Assembly: GCA_944474755.1 (NCBI GenBank)
Contig: OX104113.1
Span: 46,316,980 to 46,380,979 of the forward strand
Length of the DNA stretch: 64,000 bases
Direction of reading: 5' to 3'
From: Limnoperna fortunei
Lineage: Eukaryota; Mollusca; Bivalvia; Mytilida; Modiolidae
Shown piece by piece: positions 57,211 through 64,000 of this stretch. Positions within the stretch are counted from its first letter, which is position 1. Each line of letters begins with the position of its first letter. Below the pieces are notes generated by a model. That model was given only the letters and a program-made list of their open reading frames with translations. It was not told the DNA's origin and searched no databases. A program made the translations under genes and the position numbers.

Positions 57211-59107
57211 AGTTTGTTATTATTAATAAAATTATATCAATCGTAAATTGCTTAAATATGATAAATTCTGTTTTAATTATGTTCACATAAGGTTTCCACA
57301 ACCACATAATGATCATGATACAATTATGCAATTATCTTCGGTTGAGTGAACACATTATACAGGTGACCAGTAATAGAAAATTAAAAACTACAAAATGAAA
57401 AAAATACGAAACTTGGAAAAACTATATTTATGCATTATTTTTTTCTATTATGTGTTGTTTGTGGTGATTACTGTTAATCTTCATGTTGTTAGTGCACTTT
57501 CCTCCTTTTTAGTGCACTAACTAGTAGTTTGCGGTATTTCTACACACCGCTTGTGAATGTAATAACTTCATCACCCTTTGTGTGATCACAACTAAGCTTG
57601 GTTTTTATGAAAATTTATAGATAGTCCTATGCATTAGACTGCTTAAATGTAGGTTTAATGTGTTTTTGGCATGAATTTGGATGATTGGAAATTTGTTTAT
57701 ATTTTGGAACACCGGTCCCCATCTTGGCTACTTACACCCACTTGTACATGTAATAACGTATAACCCTTTGTGTGATCACATCTAACCTTGGTTTTTATAA
57801 AAAATTTATAGATACTCCTGTGCATATCTAATATTAATTATTAATAATTTTGTTGTTACAGATGCCTTCTCGAAAGAAGTCATGTCACCTAACACAGACA
57901 GACAAATTTTTAAAAATTAGTTTATTACTGTTATTACATCCTGTAATTCCTACTGTGTTTACCTGACAGGTTTATAATTATACAGATTGCCTTGGTTGCC
58001 CCACATGGTGTGAGGCAGACAAAAATTTTATTACTTAGTTTATTAGTTAATTACTGTTAATAACAGTAATAATAATCCAATCTGACATGAAATTTTTGTA
58101 TTGTATATAAATATAGATGAACGCACGGAAAAGCACTAGAAAATCGTAAATAATGTATTTAAAAGAACAAATCATATCATACCATACTGAACACGATTAC
58201 ATTTTAACAAAGTTCGAAACTAAAGCTAGCCGTATGTGATTCAATTCTAGATACGAAAATTTCGGACTGAAGTGCTAGCTCTGCATTCATGTCCTAGAAA
58301 TTTTGCCGAAAATGCCAGTGACATGTCCTGTCAGTATAGACTGTCCCTGATAAAAGGGACTTTAACTATTAAAATAAAAAATATAGATTTTTTTTTGCAG
58401 GCATATCCTTAGCCGTATACAGGGAATTCGTAAACGGAGACACATGCAACATTTTTCACTGTGTAAAATGCATAGAACCAATACAGCATGATCTGGTTTT
58501 GGATGTGGAGGTATGTAATAATTTATAATTAAATTATTAATAATTATTTAATTTATAATTATTTTCCACAAAATAACAACTTAATAATGATTACTTAAAC
58601 CTATGTCATACCTTAAAGGATTTTTTTGTAGTCTTAATGTGTTTAATAGTTATACTAATGATTGTTATATATTTGAAAATGGTTTAATTTAATTTTGTAG
58701 TTAGAAAATGGTTTTATTCAATTTTGTAGGTATCCCTACCAGCATCACCTGCCACCCCAAAACTTCCAGCCCGACAATACTCGCCTGTCAGACCAGACTC
58801 TCCATGCAGACCAGATCAGAGCATAGATGATCAGTCCTTCAACATTTTGATGGAAATAGGGGAGTCTGATCTGGTAACTGAAAGTGATATAGACGATCCA
58901 GAACCCACTGATTCTTTTGTAGAAAACCAGTCACTTTTGAAGTTATAGAGACAGGCACTATACACAGAGCCAAGAGACTTGTCAGTAGTGACGGGTACTC
59001 CTACACAGTGAGGGTATATTTAATTCATAGGTTTTTGTACGCGCCACAACATAAAAAAGTTAGTATCACAATATTTAAACTTTATTTATAATTACAATTA
59101 CATACTG

Positions 59108-59485
59108 TTGCAAACTAAAATAATGGCAATCAAACGAAACTTGCTGCGAACGAAATTCACTGTTCATAGACAACAAATCCGGGATCCCGAAACACAGAAG
59201 ATTGATCTAAGTGAACACTTGGAGATTTGTGCACGGAGCATTTATTACTCTGTATTTCCGTTTTATAAAGTCCAAAAACCGATTAAGAGCTTAAGACTGG
59301 CGAAAGAAGCTCATTTAATTGGGTTGTTTGAACCGAAATTAAATAGTACATGTTTAAAAAAAAACCTTTTTATATTGTATTGTATTTTAATTACTTCTCT
59401 TTATTATTTAACTTCCGTGATGTCGCCGGTAACGACGTTGCCACAGACAACATCACATTGGCCTGAACAGTGCCAGGAGGCATGA
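59108..59485 (+). pseudogene. Truncated GIY-YIG endonuclease domain
   Basis: The first half reads NLLRTKFTVHRQQIRDPETQ, then LSEHLEICA, FPFYKVQ and RLAKEAHLIGLFEPKLNS. This follows the second half of GIY-YIG domains found in Penelope-like and related elements (R..EH...I..., EHL..C, E..FI...KP.LN), with the R and E positions kept. The N-terminal GIY..YIG strand with its catalytic tyrosines is missing. After about residue 75 the frame is low-complexity. It lies between FLYWCH and transposase parts of the MULE relic, so it is an insertion or scrap. Confidence 0.55.
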
Positions 59486-59499
59486 AATCTATAGCAAAC

Positions 59500-60590
59500 A
59501 TTCTTGTGATTTTCAGTGCATTATGGGAATATAGTTCATTGCAAACCTACAATTTTATTCACAAAAAACAACTGTTTATTCTATATATATATATATATAC
59601 TGAATTTGTGTGATAAAACGAGGTAAAATCATGTTAACATAAAACAATAAATTTTTTTGTAGAATTCCACAGCTAATACCATACAAGTCTGTGTGGTGTG
59701 TGCAGTGTGGTGATTTTTTTGTGCATGGTTGTACAGCTCAAGTGACCCTAGTATCTTAAATGACAAAGATCAAAGTTGATGTAAGTAAAAATGCAGAAAT
59801 TTTCAATGAGATAATAAGAAATTTGCATGGCCACTATAAATAGAAATAAAAAGCGTTTTGAAATGTGATTTTTTTTCATTTCGATAGGGATATTTTCCAT
59901 TTACATTTTATATTATTTTAACTTACCCAAACCAGACAATCTAGCAAGAGCTGTAACAATGTAGTAAAATCAAATAAAATATATTTAACAATAATAATGT
60001 GTTGTTACTTCTTGGATTTGTCACTGTGGTAGTGCTGTTTGTTATAATAAACAAAAATATATTCGTAGCAACTATAAATAAAATAAGATTTTTAACCGGA
60101 TTAATAATTTTTGTAACAAAATTGTATTTTCCTAAATGTGAGAATATTTCTTGTTTTTCATAGACTACAAATTGAAGTACCCAATAAAATATAGTTTAAC
60201 AGATTTATTATAATTACATATCATAATTGTTATCTTCATCTGGAATGATCACAATAAGCCATTCAATAATTCTGACAGGAGAACAATATTGTCAATCTAA
60301 AATCATTTTAATTAATCTTTTTTACAGTTAAAAAAATTCAATCCATTTTGGGCTATAAAAAGCCGTGATTTTAACACTAAATCATCAAAGTTAAAATGCC
60401 TCCTACTCAGTAACATTGTTCGTACACAGCAGCATTTAAACTTAGTTATAAGTTATAACATCTTTAGAGGAGAATGGTGGAAATATTGCTTCACAAAGAA
60501 AATATGCTGTTAGTGAAAAAGGTTGTCTGGGGGTGGAGAAAACAAAAAGATTTGTTAAGCTCAACTAATAAGACAAAAAGGCATTCATAT
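59500..60590. other. AT-rich stretch with a cysteine-rich scrap
   Basis: At about 59660-59750 the plus strand reads SVWCVQCGDFFVHGC after a ttttttgtag, a possible decayed zinc-finger exon. The rest shows no supportable feature. (TA)n at 59583-59601. Confidence 0.35.
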
Positions 60591-60594
60591 CTGG

Positions 60595-61556
60595 TAAAGC
60601 CCACTGGCCAGAATTGGAGAACCAACTGGTAGACTTTGTTTTAGAACAAAGAGCCGCTTGCAGAGAACTTGTTGCGAATAAAAGCGTCAGAACTCGCTAA
60701 GACACTTAACAGACAATTTAATGGCAAGCCAACCTGGTGTTACTGATTTATGAAGCGTAAAAACCTTTCACTAAGGCAAATGACCACACTTGCCCAACAT
60801 CTACTTGCTGACCATGTCCAGTAACTTGATTCTTTTCAATCTTTCGTGAAAGATCAAATTAGTACCCATAGCATATCTAACTACATAATTTCCAATATGG
60901 ATTAGGGTCCACTCACCTTCAACTTATCCATGAACAAGACAGTTGAAACCAAGGGAACCAGATCTGTGACTGTCAAGACAACTGGTCACAAAAAAAGTGA
61001 GTTTCACAGTCAACATATGTTGCACTGCGAGTAGAAAAAAACTCCTATCAATGTTGATTTTCAAAAGAAAAACGCAAATAAAAGAAAAGCTGTTGTCAGG
61101 TGTGATTGTTGACCAAAATGAGAAAAGGGTGGATGACTAATGATGTAATGGAAAAGTGGTTATCAATCTGTTATGTGAATAGACCTGGTGGCTTTTTCCG
61201 AGAAAATAAGTCACTTCTAGTTCTGGACTCCATGAAGAGCCACATCAGTGGCGTCACAAAAGATTGTATTAAAAATACAGGATCTATTCCTTCCATTATA
61301 CCAGGTGGACTTACAAAACTTCTGCAACCTCTTGATATTTCGGTTAATAGATGCTTAAAAAAAGAACTTAGAAAGATATGGAAACACTGGATGTGCAATG
61401 GAGAAATAAGTTATATAAGTACAGGGCGTATGCAAGGGGCATCTTATGCTACAGTGGTTCAGTGGGTGAAAGACGCATGGGCAGCAGTTCCCTACACAGC
61501 CATCATTTATGGTTTCATTAAAGCAGAAATCATCAACCTCGATGCACAAAGATGAT
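60595..61556 (+). pseudogene. pogo/Tigger-like transposase pseudogene (DDE_1)
   Basis: N-terminal HTH_CENPB-like parts near 60597-60760 (AHWPELENQLVDFVLEQR, RKNLSLRQMTTLAQHLLAD) are followed by the catalytic domain: NMD at 60897, where the usual D-E-T has become D-stop, then LTFNLSMNKTVETKGT and VKTTGHKK. The last intact frame (61106-61555) starts with KGWMTNDVMEKWL and has SLLVLDSMKSH (second catalytic D), IIPGGLTKLLQPLDISVN (third D) and the C-terminal helix AWAAVPYTAIIYGFIKAEI. DDE_1 transposases of the pogo group insert at TA. The terminal repeats were not identified. It lies between the FLYWCH and transposase parts of the MULE relic and probably split it. Confidence 0.88.
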
Positions 61557-62082
61557 GAGATGCCTGTTGTACATGATGAAGATGATCTACCACTTGCATT
61601 AACATCACTTTTCAATCGTGACAGTTTTATACAGTATACTTATACTGTGCTTAAAATATTATTAAAAGACTTATTCAATAAAATTTTTGCTTTTATTTTA
61701 TTTTACGAGGAACTGAATGAAACTCCAATGTCACGGACTGCTAACTAATACAGAACAATAATTCTTCACCCAAATGCACAATATTTTTTACCAGTTAGAA
61801 CCAAAATATGGTGGGTATAACACTTGGCATCGTCACAAGTCAGGGTTTCTGTGTCCACATGTGTTCGAATAATAACAACAAAGAATTATTAATTGACATC
61901 TGGTGTTACTGTGCTCAAACTCACCGCAACTTAACCTGTCTAGAAATTGTTACATGAATGGTCGACCTATATGACGCTTTGACCTATCTGTTACTGAATC
62001 CAAAATTTTACATAAATTACAGCTATTTGACCTATAACCCGTATCGACCTTTAAACCATAAAATACGGTATTTCATGGCAAT

Positions 62083-62142
62083 CTTTGTCAATCAAGAGTG
62101 GAATACACCTTGCCAACAGTGAGAATCGAACCCAGTAATTAT
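62083..62142 (-). mobile_element. SINE fragment
   Basis: 'caatctttgtcaatcaagagtgg...cagtgagaatcgaacccag' matches the body and B-box part of the SINE family. Confidence 0.6.
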
Positions 62143-62990
62143 ATAATCTTCTTGAATATAATCATAAACATATGAAAACTAAATTTTTTTACCAAATATT
62201 TTTATATTACAAAATATTTTTATATACCTGTTTGCAGTACGCCCAGAGAGTATAGTCACTGAAACAATCTACACGATGTTTCATGGCCTTGAACTGAAAA
62301 TTTTGAGTGTAGACACTCAAAATCACCCACAAATTATCTCTACCCCAAATTGCAAAAATAAATTGGAATTTGCACTAGAACTAATTCTTTTAGAAAAACT
62401 TGATATAATAAGAAAAAAGACAATATACAGTACTTAGTTCAAGTAACAACAACTGCCATACCAGTAATGATGTGTTTTATCCTTATTATTTCATGTGCGC
62501 ATTATCAATTCAAGTTAAATTGTGCTTGCACAGCTCACTCTCAGACATCTAGGATTGCAATAAATCAAATAAAACAATTGTTAATGTTGTTGAAACAACA
62601 AATTATAATTATTTTGAAATATAGATAGACATTTAGATAAAGACTGACAAGTTATTTCTGCATGCACAAAACAAAAAGAAAATAGTGAAGTTCAAAGATT
62701 GAACACATTTTAATTTTGTAGTAATGAGAAATGCAAGACATTATATAATAGTTTGTTGTTTACTTGCAATTAACACTAGATACAATATATTTTGTACACT
62801 GTGTTACACCTGAAAGTAGGTACATCATGAGATTACTTTTTAATTGGTGATAGATAACAACATTCTGAAACAGTATGATTCTCCAGGAAAATATTGGTGA
62901 TACAGTGATTAACACCGAGAAATTTCTCTCATTTAAGTGTTTGAGTGACCATCATTCTCTAGGTGTACTGTATATGTGTTTGTTTTATAT
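62143..62990. other. Noncoding stretch
   Basis: No element ends or coding signal seen. Confidence 0.45.
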
Positions 62991-62997
62991 TTTTCAG

Positions 62998-63290
62998 ATT
63001 GATAGAGACTTTCTTCTGATAGACCAGTTTTTGATTGGTGACATCAAAGTAGACAGTGCTAGACACATCATGTTAGCATCACCAACATAGTTGAACATTC
63101 TAAAGAACGCTAGACAGTGGTACGTTGACAGGATCTTCAAATTGTAAGGAAGCCAATTGTCCAGCTTTTCTCAGTACATGCATTTATCCAGAAAGACCAG
63201 TGTGTAAAGTAAGTTACGTTGGTGTTTGTGCTTATGTCCCCAAAAGGGAAGACAGATTACAAAGCAGTAAATAAATGATATTCAAACTTG
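62998..63290 (+). pseudogene. MULE transposase core fragment
   Basis: After a splice-acceptor-like ttttcag (62998) the frame gives DQFLIGDIKVDSARHIMLAS. Beyond a stop at 63088 and small shifts come LNILKNARQWYVDRIFKL (WYVDGTFK in the family, holding the first catalytic D), RKPIVQLFS and VHAFIQKDQCVK. An in-frame TAA (CAA in the family) is followed by VTLVFVLMSPKGKTDYKAV. This order is the MULE core that normally follows a FLYWCH finger. Nonsense changes and shifts show decay. Confidence 0.75.
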
Positions 63291-63553
63291 AAATATAGTC
63301 TACACATGTTTCGTCTTTAAAATAATATGGACATGTGCAGCAATGGTCAGTATTGCCAGTAAGTCTGAACCAATAATGACATATATATTGTTTATATGTT
63401 GCCAACATTAATATTTTAAGCAAATATATTATTTTATTTAAGAGAGGAATACAATATATAAAAAGTTCTCAAATATATATAATCATCAAACATGTACACA
63501 TGGACCTGTCTTGTAATTTTATGTATATATATTTTTTTTTTTTTAGTTTTTAG

Positions 63554-63812
63554 GCTGGCACAAGTGTTTCAACGCAAAGACTGGACGCACACAACTACAG
63601 TTCTATTTGATAGTCCCAGGTTTTCAGTGTAGGGCAGACATCAAAATACCACATACAAGGCTATGCACCGACGTTTAACAAAGAATTGGGACAAATATGA
63701 CAGTCGCCAGATGACTAAATCAGACTTCCTAAGAGCAGTTGGGAATTTATATTTGCCAGCAGCACCAGAAATGTTTCCGACTCAGATCCCTACACGGATT
63801 CCAAGTAACTGA
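63554..63812 (+). pseudogene. MULE transposase C-terminal exon fragment
   Basis: After a T-rich tract ending in tag, one frame reads GWHKCFNAKTGRTQLQFYLI, the conserved W-H-x-x-x-N segment near the end of the MULE core. A shift near 63650 gives TYKAMHRRLTKNWDKYDS and DFLRAVGNLYLPAAPEM, ending with TGA at 63810. The gap from 63290 to 63553 lacks the second catalytic D/E region, so part of the gene is lost or lies in other exons not seen. Confidence 0.65.
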
Positions 63813-64000
63813 ACATTATATTCATGTGAACTTATTATTTGTTGTGTTGTACAGAAATTATAACTTTGACCTTGTAATTAAACATTATATGCTTTTCAAT
63901 TTAATTTTTTCCATTTTGTTGTTCTTTGAAATAAATTTAACTATTTAAGTTATATTCTTTATAGGATCATCCTTTCTATTTAAGTTATATATTAATATTA

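Larger units (their letters stand above)
55639..57541. mobile_element. 1.9-kb element with about 230-bp terminal inverted repeats
   Basis: Left arm 55639-55885 and right arm 57333-57541 are inverted copies (start AGAAATACAGCAAATTACTA; both contain two 'ttagtgcactaac' boxes and 'ttcactcaaccgaagat' at the inner edge). The interior carries a SINE (56490-56752) and a possible ORF relic (56995-57200). Long inverted repeats of this size are typical of MULE or Polinton-like ends, but the class is open. Confidence 0.75.
55246..57826 (+). repeat. Array of about 190-bp repeats, interrupted by an element
   Basis: Units share 'gtgaatg.aataacttcat.accctttgtgtgatcacaactaaccttggtttttatgaaaatttatagatact' and 'caccggtccccatcttggctacatacacc'. 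Units: 55246-55434, 55441-55630, 57548-57733 and 57740-57826 (partial). The 1.9-kb element at 55639-57541 splits the array. The array lies in the first intron of the MULE relic. Confidence 0.75.
54585..59012 (+). pseudogene. MULE gene 5' part: PHD-like finger and FLYWCH finger
   Basis: Exon A 54585-54671 begins with ATG and codes LCSMCDQP (C-x2-C), then after a 1-nt shift DNWQHRLCNTG; it ends at a donor gtacgt. Exon B 58401-58510 (after ttttttgcag) continues in phase with GISLAVYREFVNGDT and HCVKC, completing a C4-H-C3 PHD-like finger, and ends at gtatgt. Exon C starts at 58730 in phase, runs through a Pro/Ser- and Asp/Glu-rich linker (VRPDSPCRPDQSIDD), and after a 1-nt shift near 58920 reaches VTFEVIETGTIHRAKRLVSS, the first half of a FLYWCH finger (SDGYSYTV), up to 59012. 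The second half of the finger is not found downstream. PHD-FLYWCH-MULE is the order of domains expected here, with the transposase remains at 63.0-63.8 kb. The frameshifts make this copy inactive. Confidence 0.65.

Noticed and set aside
1..64000. CRISPR arrays, bacterial operons, rRNA genes and canonical tRNA genes
   Set aside because: The repeats seen are transposon or satellite type; tRNA-like boxes belong to SINE heads, not to foldable tRNA genes.

Overview
This is a eukaryotic, AT-rich, repeat-dense window, most likely from a mollusc and probably a bivalve. The reasons are spliced genes with GT-AG introns, tRNA-derived SINEs ending in the 'gttaaacaacaatcaatcaatc' type of tail, LTR, LINE, Tc1, pogo and MULE-type elements, and an intronless vWA gene of a type I associate with molluscs. 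Species assignment is inference. No bacterial, organellar, rRNA or CRISPR features are visible.

Three host genes can be supported. (1) An intronless, secreted von Willebrand A-domain protein at 20681-21853 (minus) has its own TATA box. (2) SRP14, the 14 kDa subunit of the signal recognition particle, lies on the minus strand in five exons from 50759 down to 44068; the exons join to a complete 109-residue frame. (3) The first coding exon of SAE1 (AOS1), a SUMO E1 subunit, lies at 50956-51041 (plus). SRP14 and SAE1 are head to head, with start codons 196 bp apart around a CCAAT-rich bidirectional promoter. SRP14 intron 1 is about 4.8 kb because at least three inverted-repeat elements sit in it. 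Later SAE1 exons were not found, and the 13 kb after exon 1 is packed with mobile DNA.

Layout: 1-2.1 kb is noncoding with SINE tails. 2.1-8.0 kb and 12.8-17.1 kb are two copies of a direct segmental duplication; the second begins at a CRE-TATA-Inr promoter, and the first carries extra insertions. Between them are decayed coding fragments of unknown type (8.0-8.7 kb) and an acidic repeat ORF (11.8-12.2 kb). 17.65-18.8 kb is a decayed Ty3/gypsy integrase cut by a SINE. 20.4-22 kb holds the vWA gene and a 41-bp repeat. 23.0-30.0 kb is a nearly full-span Ty3/gypsy retrotransposon with both LTRs that carries a TatD-type nuclease reading frame downstream of the integrase. 30-33 kb is a cluster of inverted-repeat elements, one with a 171-bp tandem array. 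33.7-37.2 kb is a decayed LINE (minus). 37.4-42.4 kb holds small DNA transposons, a SINE and a Tc1 relic. 44-51 kb is SRP14 plus SAE1 exon 1. 51.4-63.8 kb is nested transposon sequence with a broken MULE gene (PHD-like finger, FLYWCH finger, transposase), a GIY-YIG fragment and a pogo transposase relic.

The most notable signals are the TatD domain inside the LTR element, several elements with 9-bp target duplications beside MULE/FLYWCH coding relics, an internally deleted MULE whose breakpoint holds an inverted copy of its own terminus, and the SRP14/SAE1 divergent gene pair.
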